Below are positions 10,600 to 21,214 of a stretch of DNA of 64,000 nucleotides, in pieces. The first letter of the stretch is position 1. Each line of letters opens with the position of its first letter. A program made the translations under genes and the position numbers. This DNA is from Pseudorasbora parva (lineage: Eukaryota > Chordata > Actinopteri > Cypriniformes > Gobionidae): positions 27,282,926 through 27,346,925 of the forward strand of contig NC_090185.1 of assembly GCF_024679245.1 (NCBI RefSeq), in the 5' to 3' direction. Below the pieces are notes generated by a model, which saw only the letters and a list, made by a program, of their open reading frames with translations, did no database searches and had not been told where the DNA came from.

Positions 10600-11752
10600 C
10601 CCCTTTCCCCCAGTCCACAAAATCTGAAAATCTTCTTGGAGGGCGATGCTCTCTTACAGGGTAACTCCGAGAAGGAGGAGGCTCAGGCAGGCCCTCAGCT
10701 CCCGTAAAGTCATCAACACCAGGGTTTCCCACCTCTACTGCCGGCGGCTGTAACTCAACCATTTCCTCTCCTGCAAGCTCTGACGGGGGAACAGTGTAGC
10801 CATCTGGCTCGGGCCTTGATTGGTCGGCCAAGGGTGCCGCCCTGTCCAGCAGTTGATCAACATGTCGTCTGTGCACCTGCCCATCGCCAGCCTTGACTTT
10901 GTAGGACAAGGGACCTGTGATGTCTACGATGATTCCAGGCATCCACTTAGAATCTCTGGTGTAACTTCTCATGAACACCAAGTCATTCTGTCTAAACTCT
11001 CTGACCGTGCCAGGGCATTTCTCAGCATTCAGCTCCTGCCTGCAGAGCATATCACCATCATGGTCAGGATGCAGACGATCCAGGGCAGTTGTAAGTCGAC
11101 GGTTCATAAGCAACTCAGCAGGACTTTTTCCAGTTGCCGAATTTGGTGTGACATGCTGTGACAACAAGAAACGAGCAAGCCTGGTTTGCCATTCTCCCTT
11201 GGTGATGCGAGACAGGGCCTCCTTTGTTGTCTGCACCATGCGTTCAGCTTGACCATTTGAGCTTGGGTGATATGGTGCTGTAGTGACATGGCGAATGCTG
11301 TTCCTTTCTGCGAACTCTTTGAACTCTGCAGAGGTGAAAGCAGCACCATTGTCTGAGACTATGATGTCGGGCAAACCATGTGTTGCAAACAATAGTCTCA
11401 GTGTGTTAATGACGGCTGATGATGACATGGAACTCATCAGAGACACTTCCAGCCACTTGCTATGTGCATCAACCACAATGAGGAATATTTTGCCCTGAAA
11501 CGGGCCTGCAAAGTCAATATGCAGGCGGGACCATCTTTTTGTTGTCCACTCCCAAGGATGCACTTTTGCTTTAGGAGGTGCATGACGTGACTTCTGACAC
11601 GTCTCACATGCCTTGACTGTCTCCTCTATATCTCGGTCCATGCCTGGCCACCACACATAACTCCTTGCGAGTCCCTTCATATGTACAATGCCCGGGTGCG
11701 CATCATGCAACATAGCAAGTACTTCTCTTCTTGCCGAACAAGGGACAACCAC
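10595..11752 (-). CDS. Gypsy integrase domain (3' part of pol, separated by a stop)
   Basis: This 385-residue frame reads as the C-terminal third of Gypsy pol. An N-terminal HHCC zinc region is seen (HDAHPGIVH then CETC). The DDE core follows with D80 (HIDFAGPF), D134 (VSDNGAAF) and E170 (NGQAER). The C-terminal region is proline-rich with no obvious chromodomain. It inserts the cDNA into host DNA. The first codon counted is a GTG and is not a real start. It is in the same frame as the RT/RNase H segment and was one polyprotein with it until the stop at 11764-11762 arose. Confidence 0.88.
   Translation of the reverse strand: MVVPCSARREVLAMLHDAHPGIVHMKGLARSYVWWPGMDRDIEETVKACETCQKSRHAPPKAKVHPWEWTTKRWSRLHIDFAGPFQGKIFLIVVDAHSKWLEVSLMSSMSSSAVINTLRLLFATHGLPDIIVSDNGAAFTSAEFKEFAERNSIRHVTTAPYHPSSNGQAERMVQTTKEALSRITKGEWQTRLARFLLSQHVTPNSATGKSPAELLMNRRLTTALDRLHPDHDGDMLCRQELNAEKCPGTVREFRQNDLVFMRSYTRDSKWMPGIIVDITGPLSYKVKAGDGQVHRRHVDQLLDRAAPLADQSRPEPDGYTVPPSELAGEEMVELQPPAVEVGNPGVDDFTGAEGLPEPPPSRSYPVREHRPPRRFSDFVDWGKGV
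10600..10611 (-). promoter_or_regulatory. Polypurine tract of the Gypsy element
   Basis: On the minus strand GGGGGAAAGGGG abuts the TG of the 3' LTR. Such a tract primes plus-strand DNA synthesis in LTR elements. Confidence 0.8.
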
Positions 11753-11761
11753 ACGACTTCT

Positions 11762-13351
11762 TCAAAGCACACAATTTTTATGTGCCGAGAGTTCATGGCG
11801 GCGAGAAAAGAAAGGTCTGAACCGGCTATCCTTTATATCAGCCGGCCACCCATGCAGCACCCAGCGCAGTACTCGAGACATGACAGAGTCCTTAAGCGTC
11901 ATTTTAGCGATTCGCTCAGCATGCATCGGGACATCTGGCACCATTTCCAGTAGCAGTACTTCCAGGGGTGGTGGCGTAACTGCATCAGATGCTGGCAAGG
12001 GTAAGCGACTCAGGGCATCAGCATTGCTCATGTGTTTGCCTGGTCTGTAGCACAGTTCATAGTCGTAAGCTCCTATGATCAGACTCCAACGTAGCATCCG
12101 TGGTGAAAGGATGGCAGGCATTGGCTTGGAATGGTGTAGGAGTCCTAGCAGAGGTTTGTGGTCTGTAAAAATCATAAAATGGCGGCCTGCGAGATACTGG
12201 TGAAACTTCCTGACAGCAAAAACAACCGCCAATGCCTCCTTATCAATTTGGGCATAATTACGTTCAGTGGTGGTCATTGTTCTGGAAGCAAAGCAAACAG
12301 GCCGCTCCCCACCATCACGTTCCATGTGGAACAATAAAGCTCCAAGACCATATGGTGAGGCGTCGCAAACCACTGCCAGGGGTTTATTTTCATCATAATG
12401 CACCAGCACATCATCTGTTTGTAGTAACTGTTTCGCCTCAGCATATGCCATCTTGTGCTTTACTCCCCACTGCCATGTGGCAGACTGGTCTAGAAGGTGA
12501 TGCAATGGTTCGAGGACAGTGGCCTTATTTGGTAGAAAACAGCTGTAAAAGTTAAGCAGCCCCAAGAATGCCTGAAGTTCTGTTTTGTTCCGTGGGGGCG
12601 GAGCTTTTTGGATAGCTTCTACCTTTTCACGGGTTGGTTTGATGCCATCCTTATCCACTCGAAACCCCAAAAACTCCACTTGTGTAGCTGCAAAAATGTT
12701 TTTCTCTTTCTTTAGTCGCATCCCAGCTTCAGCAAAGCACTTCAGTACGGCCCGTAGCCGTGCGTTGTGTTCTTCTATGGTTTTGCCTGAAATTAGGATG
12801 TCATCCAGGTATGGCTGGACCCCTGGAATTCCTGCGAGCAAGGTGTCCATAAATCTTTGAAATATTGAGACTGCTGTTGACACCCCAAATTGCAACCTTC
12901 GAGCTCGGAACAGCCCACGGTGAGTATTAACAGTCAGCAAGTCAGCTGAATCGTCATCCAATGGAAGCTGCTGATAAGCTTGTTTCAGATCAAGTTTAGT
13001 GAAAACTACTCCTCCAGCTAGCTTTGAGAACAGTTCAGATGCTGTGGGTATAGGGTACACGTCAGGCTTAACAGCTGTATTCACAGTACAGCGGTAATCA
13101 CCGCAGATCCTCAGGCCCCCATCTTTTTTTGCTACCACAACTATAGGCGTTGCCCACTTTGCATGCCGAACAGGTTCAAAAATGCCTTGAGTCACTAATT
13201 TGTCCAATTCCTCGTCAAGTTGCAGTCGTAAAGCAAAAGGAACTGGGCGGGCCTTGAAGAAATGTGGAGTAACTGTGGAGTCAATATCAATAGAGATCGG
13301 GGGGGTCCGGCAAACCCCAATGTCCTGAAAAACCTCTGAATATTCAGTCAA
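11762..13351 (-). pseudogene. Gypsy reverse transcriptase and RNase H (pol, interrupted)
   Basis: This is the RT/RNase H part of a Ty3/Gypsy polyprotein. RT motifs include KKDGGLRICGDYR, FTKLDLKQAYQQ, LQFGVS and the catalytic YLDD at residues 181-184. RNase H follows, with CDASPYGLGALL and TDHKPLLGLL. The frame ends at a TGA (11764-11762) just before integrase, where other elements read through. The open frame extends upstream of 13351 to about 13415 without a good start and meets the end of gag in another frame. The protease normally located there is absent. The protein cannot be made as a normal Gag-Pol. Confidence 0.9.
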
Positions 13352-13412
13352 AATGTCCTCTATCGACTGCAGCTGTACCCTGTGTACTCCTTCGACTGAT
13401 ATTCCTAAAGCA

Positions 13413-14336
13413 TCAAACTTCCATTGTGTGTGCTTGTTTGTTCAATACAACAGTGGCCAGATACGGCTTCTGCCCCCCTTGTTTTGATTTTGTAGTGGTG
13501 CTGTACACAGAGTAATCGTTCTGTTCTTTATGAGTTATAACGTTTGTATGCCGCTCTGTGTTGTCTGCCTCCTTGTCCGTACCATGTCTAGTCTTTGTTA
13601 AACACACACGAGCTATGTGCCCTCTTTTTTTACAGTAATGGCATACCGCTGCGGAAAACCTACAGGTTTGTGGAGTATGCTGACTGCCACATCTGAAACA
13701 TGGTTTGTCACGTCTCTGATTTTCACTAGGACCTGTTGTCTTGTGTACTGATACATGTGCATGGGCTGCAAAATGAACATCGTCCTCCTGCAGTGATTCG
13801 TTTTGCTGCTGACGAAGTAGGCGAGCATTTAACAATGCTGTTTCAGCAGCTAGTGCCTTTTCCTCTGCCTCTTTAAATGTGAGTGTGGGTTCAGCCAGTA
13901 GGCGTCGCTGTAGCGCTTCATCCAGAGCCCCACACACTATTCTATCACGTAGCATGGCTTCTAACTGGTCTCCGAAAGCACAGTGCACAGACAATCGTCG
14001 AAGCTCAGCAATGTAGTTAGAGATGCTTTGATTAGGTTTCTGCTTACAATTGTGAAAATGAAAACGTTGAACAATCTCTGACGGCGCTGGGCTGTAATGG
14101 CGTTTTAGGGCAGCGACAATGTTTGCATAGGTCACAGTAGACGGTTGTGTCGGGGCCAGCACTGAACGTAAAGTGGAATATGTTTTTGCCCCACAGACAC
14201 TGAGCAGCACGGAACGTTTCTTCGCATCGTCCTCGATCTCATTTGCATGAAAAAAACATTCCAGTCTTTCTACGTATTCCTCAAAAGAGTGTCTTGAGCA
14301 TTCATCAAACTCTTCTATACGGCCGAGTGTAGTCAT
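13413..14336 (-). CDS. Gypsy Gag with two zinc knuckles
   Basis: This 307-residue structural protein is the capsid/nucleocapsid of the element. The N-terminal half is a Gag-type helical region (YVERLECFFHANEI; ISNYIAELRRLS). Two zinc knuckles follow: CFRCGSQHTPQTC at 213-225 (a variant with only three residues before the His) and CHYCKKRGHIARVC at 232-245. The frame stops just after AHTMEV, where the protease active-site loop would be expected, consistent with the deletion that removed protease. The start at 14336 is about 75 bp inside the primer-binding site. Confidence 0.88.
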   Translation of the reverse strand: MTTLGRIEEFDECSRHSFEEYVERLECFFHANEIEDDAKKRSVLLSVCGAKTYSTLRSVLAPTQPSTVTYANIVAALKRHYSPAPSEIVQRFHFHNCKQKPNQSISNYIAELRRLSVHCAFGDQLEAMLRDRIVCGALDEALQRRLLAEPTLTFKEAEEKALAAETALLNARLLRQQQNESLQEDDVHFAAHAHVSVHKTTGPSENQRRDKPCFRCGSQHTPQTCRFSAAVCHYCKKRGHIARVCLTKTRHGTDKEADNTERHTNVITHKEQNDYSVYSTTTKSKQGGQKPYLATVVLNKQAHTMEV

Positions 14337-14409
14337 TTTCGTTTCGAGATGGCAGACAAAGCACGTTCACTATAACAGGCATACACAAAAAACTTATCTG
14401 CACATAGTT

Positions 14410-14431
14410 GGTTCGAGTCCACTCGTCGCCA
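14410..14431 (-). promoter_or_regulatory. Gypsy primer-binding site (tRNA-Ser-like)
   Basis: One base inside the 5' LTR the plus strand reads GTTCGAGTCC then ACTCGTCGCCA. This is a T-arm followed by an acceptor 3' half ending in CCA. The ending CTCGTCG+CCA resembles vertebrate tRNA-Ser; the identity is inference, while the tRNA 3'-end nature is clear. Confidence 0.7.
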
Positions 14432-14432
14432 G

Positions 14433-14643
14433 TGTAATATACTTGAATAACTGGAGGAGACGTCAAAAGTTTAGGAACTTTACTGGAGTATCAGGCAGTG
14501 TAGAACGTACAACTTCATTCGGCCATAGCCGGAACTTAACTGCCCCAAACACATATTCAATCCCCCAGGGGGAAAAACCGGAACGCCCTCCCCCGTCTTG
14601 GGTCTCTTAAAGGAGCCTACTATTACAAAGGTTCGTCAATACA
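14433..14643 (-). repeat. Gypsy 5' LTR
   Basis: This is the promoter-bearing LTR for the minus-strand element and the direct-repeat partner of 10389-10599. It begins (plus strand) TGTAATATACTTGAATAACT and ends GTTCGTCAATACA. Confidence 0.93.
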
Positions 14644-16079
14644 TTACATTTCCCCCTTTTAATTTTTTAGTTCAGTCATTTATAGAGATTTTATTTTTTC
14701 CTTTTTTTCCCCTTTTGCTAGCTCCAGTTATTATTTAGGTTTTGTTCTCTTTAGTCCTAGTGTTTTTTATTTATTTTATTTTTTACTTTAGTTTGTCTGT
14801 TATCTCTTGTTGTCTTGTCTCGTGTCGTGTTCCTGCCCTGTGTCCTGAGGTTTCCCTGGCCACTGTCTCCAACTGCCTGGCAGTCAAGACTGGAGCTGAT
14901 TCTGAAAGAGAACATCTAGCCTCAGATTCCTTTCACTTTCACTTTATTTTGTTTGTTCCCAAAGGGCAGTTTGCTTTGCAACCAGACAAGCACACATAGA
15001 TAAAAAAAAAACAGCTTACAAACATTAAGAAACACCTAAAAAAACAACACAAGACCACAGCAGCCCAAAAAATCTACCTATTCCCCAAAACTCCTCCCAT
15101 ACTTTAACAAGGAAGCTGCAGTAGAAATAAATGAATGTTTATACCGATTGCTTCTAACAGCAGGAAATGTGAATCTATGTCCAGAAGCTAGGAGATTAAA
15201 ATCAGACTGTAGTGGATGGGAGGAATTCATCAAAATGGATTGGATTGGGCTTTCCTTATGACCTGATAATTGTACAAGTCAGTAGGGTGACTCTGATCAG
15301 CTCCTATAACTTTACCACTGGTATTCACCATTTTCACCACCGAACTTTCACAGTAAGCTGTATCAGCATAATAATGATACCTTTATAACTGACTCAATGT
15401 AAGACTTATAAAACAAGGTCATCAGCGACCTGTCAATATTATACTTAGACAATTTCCTGGTGTTCCTGCCTGGATTTTTCCATCATTGCCCTGCCTGGTG
15501 TTGCATTACAAGCCATCCTCAAGTTTGTAGTTTCCCTAGACTGTTCTCAGTGGTCATCCTCCCTGCCTGTCAACCTGGCGTCTGTCTCCTGCCCTGCTGT
15601 TTGAACTCTCACACCTTGTCACTTCCTTGTCGTGCCCTATCCAGAGTCTTGTCAATAAATTTTCTTTTGTTCGCTCTGCATCTGGGTCCTCCATTTTAGA
15701 ATACCTGACAATATTACTACAAGTAATATTAATCATTTATTTTTTATTTTTAGTATTACTACTTGGGAGTACCAAAGCAAACAAAAGTTTACAGTAATAA
15801 TGTAGTTCCATAAGGCTTAATATCGTGTATCATGTACAGTCAAACTATCACACAAAAAAACTCTTCATTAAGCAGAGCTGACAGTACATTATCCCACATA
15901 TTGCATGCCTACCAAAAATAAGACATGACATTGATTTAAGCTGAAATTATTTTATGTAATTAGAGACGGAGTGCGGAGTTATCCATGAGAATACAAAGTG
16001 TAAGAGACAACAGTGAATTATGTGATTTATATTTCCCAAAAGCAATAATATGAATGGCTCACTAGAGGGCAACCGTGTG
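14644..16079. other. Non-coding stretch downstream of the receptor gene
   Basis: A T-rich part follows the Gypsy element. A block at about 15450-15715 has the composition of an old element end: it contains GTCAATAAATTTTC and ends ACCTGACA. Then comes AT-rich sequence presumably holding the receptor 3' UTR. No coding exon is recognisable. Confidence 0.4.
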
Positions 16080-19000
16080 TTATCTGAACTTGACAGTGGA
16101 ATAGTGGACATCCTCTGTTTCTGTGGTGTCTGTTTCACATAATTCTGTAGGGATTGAAGATGCATCTTTTGCTTTAAAACTAATGCTGGAATATTGAATG
16201 TCTTGATCTGCATCTGCTTTCTGTGTGAGGTCAGAGGACGCAGTGTTATCCTGCACAGTGTCAAACTGGTGGAGAAACACAATAAGTAAATAAGAGAAGT
16301 TCACTTTTTTTAAAATAAATATGTGGCAAATAAGATTTAGTGTGAGCCATTCTCACCAGCACTTCCTCCTTTTCAACCCTGCTGTGGATTTTAGACAAGG
16401 TGCACTTTCTCCTCCTAAAAGAAACAAATTATACAGTGGGGTTCACATTTAATTATATTAACAGATTATACCGTATTTCCTTCAATAAAAGCCTGTAGTC
16501 AATTAAACGCCGGGCCTCTGATAGTGGCCGGGGGCGTGGTAAGCACGAACAAATAAAGGCCGGTCTCAAATAAACACACACTAATCCTGGTTTCTTCTAT
16601 AGTTAACCTAAAAACTTTACAGGGATTGCTTTGTAAATTAAATTGATAATATAATGGATGCATGTGCCATTTTAAATAGGCTACTGTAGTCTAAGAGATA
16701 TGCGACATCTATGAAAATGCTGTGTCAGGCAGGCTACAAATATCGATCTTCACAATGTGTGCGTCTCAATCTGCTCCATCAGTAGTCAGGGCACTGATCA
16801 GGGAATCAGTGCCCTGACTACTGAACTAGGAAGCTGATAAAGACGCACCTAATATTAGCCTCTCGTCTCATTTATGTCTTAAGGGTGTCGCACCCAGGCC
16901 TCGAAGCTCAGCGCCGTGCAGCCCCGTCTGAAGCCTGTCTCCGCCGTGCGAGCCTCCGCTGACTCTGCGCGCTCCTCCCCAAACGGACGAGGCATTTATA
17001 CTTGTCGTGCTCGCCGTTGTGCTATTCTTTGAAACAACAGAGGGCGATTCGGAGTAATTGTTCTATAAACCAACTCGTCAAGAAGAAGTGGGCTAACATG
17101 CACAGGTGATGATATTTATTTTAGTACATTTCACCAAAAACCACACTACTAAAGAATCGTGTAAAACTCAGTAAACCTTAGCTTGATATTATTACTTGTG
17201 ACATGAGAACAAAATATGCACTAAATTAACGATCTCTTAAATATTTCCTAATTTCACTAAACTTTAATGTCGTGATTTGTTTATTTATTTGCTTAAAGTA
17301 GCACTAGGTAACTTTTCAACCTTCATAATATATTTTCAAGACTCTTGTGATGATAAATCGACTTACAATAGGTTAAATGACACGTCTGCCATAGCCTGAT
17401 GGGGTCTGTATCATTTTTAATCGTACTTTTAAACTTCGGGTTTCGGGTAGTAACCCGAGAACAAAAAGAACTACAAAATTCGACTGCTTTACGGCATATA
17501 CGTCACTTCCACCAACACCAACACTTCCTTAAATTCGGACGTGCGAGCCCAACTTTGTTCGTCGGCTAATGTAGTCATGTCTGAAGCAGCAGAGACAAAT
17601 CAGAAAGAAAAGGTTTTGTTGGAGGAAAGCAATAAGAGGAAACGAAAAAGTGATGGGATTAATGGGGCAGGACGAGGATCGACATGTGACCAGCGTTTGC
17701 TCGTCGGCGTGAGCTGAAGGAGGCGTGCCCGACCGATGCTGTCATGCTTGTTATGGTGATTACCTACCACTCAAACATTGAACTGAAGTATCATACAGAT
17801 TCTGTAAAACAGTAACCAATAGACTACTATAATGACACTGGCTTGTAAACGTGAGCATAGTGATTATTTGGCGTTTGAAAAAAAATAAAACCCATGAAAT
17901 TATATTCATATGACATGCTGAAACATATGCCACTGACTGTACCTGGGATGAAGACATTTCACACGCGACGCCAGAAGAACACCTGCATGTGAACTCCTCC
18001 TGCAGTGTTCAGGGTAACTGTAAGTCCTGCACCAACCCGCGAGACATACAGGGTCCGTGGGTTATGAGACGACCCGCGTATCACTAGTTCAGGGCTATCA
18101 GGGTTGTCATGTCAACAAATGTTTGTGCGATGGCATCCCCTGTTGTAGGATGACAGAGCTTACGACAGTAGTTGAGGACATAATTTTTTTCCCAACTGTA
18201 GGGGGACCCCGAGAGCAAAAGTTGCCAAGTGCTGCTTTAAACCTGGATCTTTTTTTAAATGGCTTATTTCTGCTTTTGCAGTAAATATAAGCACCTAATG
18301 TGCAAACTGGGGGCCGGTGTGATGAGACGTGCTAGATGCACTGAGAACTTGTTCATCTTCAGATGCGGAGCTGCGCGCAAAATTACTAAAAAATGCGTAT
18401 TATTTTGTTGTATGGTGATATTTTTGCAAATGTTTCTTAGAAAAATCAATGATATTTGTCCACTGGAACGATCACTTTAAATTGAAAACAGGTTACATAA
18501 AGCAATTATATTTCAAACAGATGGAATTAGAAATACAGACCTGCCCCTAATAAAAGCCTGCTTCAAATAAAAGCCGGTTCCCATCGGCAGTCCAGGCAAA
18601 TAAAGACCTCAGTCTTTATTTGAGGAATTACGGTATTTATATTTTATCAAATTGCATTATCACAATTTTAAAAAAGCATTTAATTTTATTAGTGATGAAA
18701 TGGTGCAGAATCTTAAATATGTATATTTGCTTTACTTCATAATTTTATGTTTATGGTTTTTCTTAAAACAACTTCAAACTAAATGTACTGACCTGTACCA
18801 CAGGACTCCTAGGAGTGCAAGAGTAAAAAACACACACAATCCGACTGCTGTGTTTCGTAGTGCTGTGCTGTCCTCTCCGTCTGTACACAAAAATGTATCA
18901 TGTCATAATTAATAGATCTATTGCTCTCAGAATGCAGCAATAATTTGACACTAAAGCACATGTATCATGAGAGATGTGTACCTCCTAAAGCACAGGAATA

Positions 19001-20795
19001 CTCTTGAAGCTCTTCATTACTGACTGAGTCCAGGTACAGCTTGTTGTCTTTAGTGAATTCATCCGTTACCTGCCGTCCGTTCTTGTTCCAGATGTAAGTC
19101 TGTTTGTCGTTAAGAGTGCATTTAGTTGAGCAGCTTAATATCACTTCCTGTCGCTCTGATATAATGTTTGGGCTGCTTATCACCATCAGATCTGAAAAAC
19201 AGAATTAAAGCACTTCAAACTGGGATTAAAGTTGATTTTGACTGGCATTGAAAACGAAAACAAGCATAAAATGGAGTAGTAGTCTTGATGACAGCAAATT
19301 GTCTGTAAATCTTCTCATTAAAATGTTATCAAATTCCTCTGATCAGTTACAGTACCTGTGACAGTAAGAATGACTCCAGGTGATCCAGAGTATTTTCCTT
19401 CTGTTCTGTCAGTGATGAACCTGAACTGATATTCTCCAGAGTCGCTGCTCTTGAGCTCTTTGATTCTCAGTGTGTTCCCCACATACTCCACACGACCAGC
19501 AAACTGATCCTCCTCACGCAGATCCTTGAAGTCACCGGACTGAACGTAATGCCAGAATGTTTTATTTACAGAATAACCAGAGGGATGTGTGTATGTGCAG
19601 GAAATGTCTACTGTTGAGCCCATCAAAGCACAGACTCTTCTAGAGGTGTAAGTCACATCCCAGCAGTGATCATTAGAAATGCCTGAAAGAGTCACAGATT
19701 AACATGTAAAACACACACTTACTTTAAAACATGTTTAAATATACACACGGATGAACAAACAGAACCACATTGTGTGTATTATTTGACACTCACACACAGA
19801 AGAGGAAAGATGTTTATGGGTATTATAAAAAGAACAGGAATATCTGCCAGCATCTGTGCTGGGTGACACGGACATGTCACAAGACGCTGTAGAGCCGTAA
19901 AACCATCCATCCTTCATCCAGTTATACCAATCTCCAGAGGTGCAGGAAGAATCACAGGTCAGTTTTACTCTCTGATATCTCTGGTCTGTAGTTGCAGGAT
20001 TCATTCTCACTCGCAGGTCTGAATTAAAGCAAAATAATAAGGAAAAAATCACATGCCAAATGAAACCATCTGAACTGAGCAGAATCTAGACTCAGTTTCA
20101 CCTGTGACTGTTAGACTGACGGCGACTGAGCTGAGACGTTTAACTCCATCCTTCATGATGAACATGAGCTGATATTCTCCAGAGTCTCTCTCTCTCAGAT
20201 CTGATATTGTGAGTGTTGAACCGTCGTATCCGTTCTCCTGCTTCACCCGTCCTGAGTAGTCTGAGTCTAAAGTCAAATCTTCAGGTTCATCATTCTTTCT
20301 CCAGTTTGAACTTTGTTTCTGACTGAACCAGAACATAGTTTTGATGTTGATGTTGGAGTAAGAGCCCTGCAGTGTCACCTGATATCCCTTCACAGCACAG
20401 ATCTTCTCTTGAGTGCAGCCTGAAAACATTTTATTAAGAAATTAACTTTACACACAAACAGAGGAGAGATCCTCTGTTACAATCAAGACTCACTAATCCG
20501 CTGTTCATACCCACACAACCATGATGATCAACTTAGTTCAAAATTAAAAAAATGTCAATAAAGTATTTTTAAAATGGATCTATAAACTCATATTGGAGAA
20601 CAGTGAGGACATTTAAACTACACCAATCTAAAACAATTTCAACCATTTTAAAATATGAGCAATTCTGATAAAAAGCAAACACTTGGATTATTTAAAAGAT
20701 TCAATTAAAAGAAAAATGTGCGATTGAGACACAATAATGGTCAAACCTGTAATGTGCAGCAGGATCAGGATCAGAGGTAAGAGTCTGGAGTTCAT
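16080..20795 (-). CDS. CD22/Siglec-like inhibitory Ig receptor, four Ig domains, two ITIMs
   Basis: Coding exons (minus strand) are 20795-20747 signal, 20419-20102 Ig1, 20018-19794 Ig2, 19682-19356 Ig3, 19191-18982 Ig4, 18880-18793 transmembrane, 16414-16357 and 16265-16080 cytoplasmic. All introns are GT..AG and the total is 1,461 nt, exactly 486 residues plus stop. It would be a type I membrane protein on leukocytes (inference). Ig1 and Ig3 are V-like, and Ig2 and Ig4 C2-like with the CSSC/CSTKC pattern of fish CD22-like proteins. The tail carries IQYSSI and VHYSTV, both fitting (I/V/L/S)xYxx(I/V/L), so it should recruit SH2 phosphatases. Ig1 lacks the B-strand cysteine (VTLQGSYS). Ig3 keeps an arginine in GEYQFRF where Siglecs bind sialic acid; Ig1 has methionine there. 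The family is confident; the exact orthologue is not. Confidence 0.85.
16781..16822. repeat. Perfect 18-bp hairpin
   Basis: AGTAGTCAGGGCACTGAT at 16781-16798 and its exact reverse complement at 16805-16822 are separated by six bases. It sits inside the intronic transposon. Confidence 0.9.
17293..18241. mobile_element. Nested non-autonomous DNA element
   Basis: The left end reads TTAAAGTAGCACTAGGTAAC. The right end read inward is TTAAAGCAGCACTTGGCAAC, giving about 20-bp inverted termini. It lies wholly within the 16469-18635 transposon, so it is the younger insertion. No coding capacity is recognised. Confidence 0.65.
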
Positions 20796-21110
20796 GTTCT
20801 TCACTTTCTGTAAATTCAGATTCAATGAAAGACTCAGAGCTGCTCGTCCTGAGGAAGAAAAAAAAAACACACACATTGAGTTTGACTGAGACACACTTGA
20901 CCACAGAGTCAGAATCATGAAAACAGTAACACACTTCCAAAAGTCATGCTTAAAAATACATTTGAATGTACTATTTAAGTGCAAGATTATATTTACCTCC
21001 ATTACATGTTGCTGTTGTTCTCTGGTTTTAGTTGCAGTATCTACTTTCTGTTTTAGAAGCTGTGCAGACTCTAGACTCAGACTCTTCCTTCCCCTTCCTT
21101 ATTAATACAC
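20747..21110 (-). promoter_or_regulatory. 5' end of the receptor gene: leader exons and putative promoter
   Basis: The coding leader exon is 20747-20848 (acceptor CTCAG; ATG at 20795). A noncoding first exon appears to begin at 20997 with donor GTAAATATA and extends to about 21100. The same noncoding exon is seen at 1397 and about 35278. Upstream the minus strand has TATTAATAAGG near 21103 as a possible weak TATA-like site. About 110 bp further upstream a 1.9-kb DNA transposon separates the gene from the rest of its ancestral 5' flank (23104 onward). Confidence 0.55.
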
Positions 21111-21214
21111 ACATATCATAAAAAAGAAGAAGAAGAAAAATAAAAGAACTGAGAAGATGCTTACACTTCAGAAAATGTTTACTGTCAAGCTCAGCTCAGG
21201 AAGTCAGTATTAGA

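Larger units (their letters stand above)
10389..14643 (-). mobile_element. Ty3/Gypsy retrotransposon (Mag-like), defective
   Basis: Two LTRs of 211 bp with TG..CA ends (10389-10599 and 14433-14643) enclose gag, reverse transcriptase/RNase H and integrase on the minus strand. A tRNA primer-binding site follows the 5' LTR and a purine tract precedes the 3' LTR. The LTRs are nearly identical, so insertion is fairly recent. Gag with two zinc knuckles and the integrase style suggest the Mag lineage (inference). Two defects are visible: the protease region is missing between gag and RT, and one stop codon lies between RNase H and integrase. No clear 5-bp target duplication is seen. Confidence 0.9.
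16469..18635. mobile_element. DNA transposon in the receptor intron, with a nested element
   Basis: The terminal inverted repeats are TACCGTATTTCCTTCAATAA on the left and, reading inward from the right, TACCGTAATTCCTCAAATAA. The element lies in the intron between the transmembrane and first cytoplasmic exons. It contains GC-rich sequence but no transposase I can recognise, so it is probably non-autonomous. Confidence 0.7.

Noticed and set aside
10820..12860. Plus-strand open frames across the Gypsy element
   Set aside because: They are antisense to clearly conserved integrase and RT frames.
14410..14431. tRNA gene fragment
   Set aside because: Only the 3' half-like sequence is present, exactly one base inside an LTR, so it is the primer-binding site.
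10384..14648. 5-bp target-site duplication of the Gypsy element
   Set aside because: The bases outside the two LTRs (TTTCG and TTACA) do not match.
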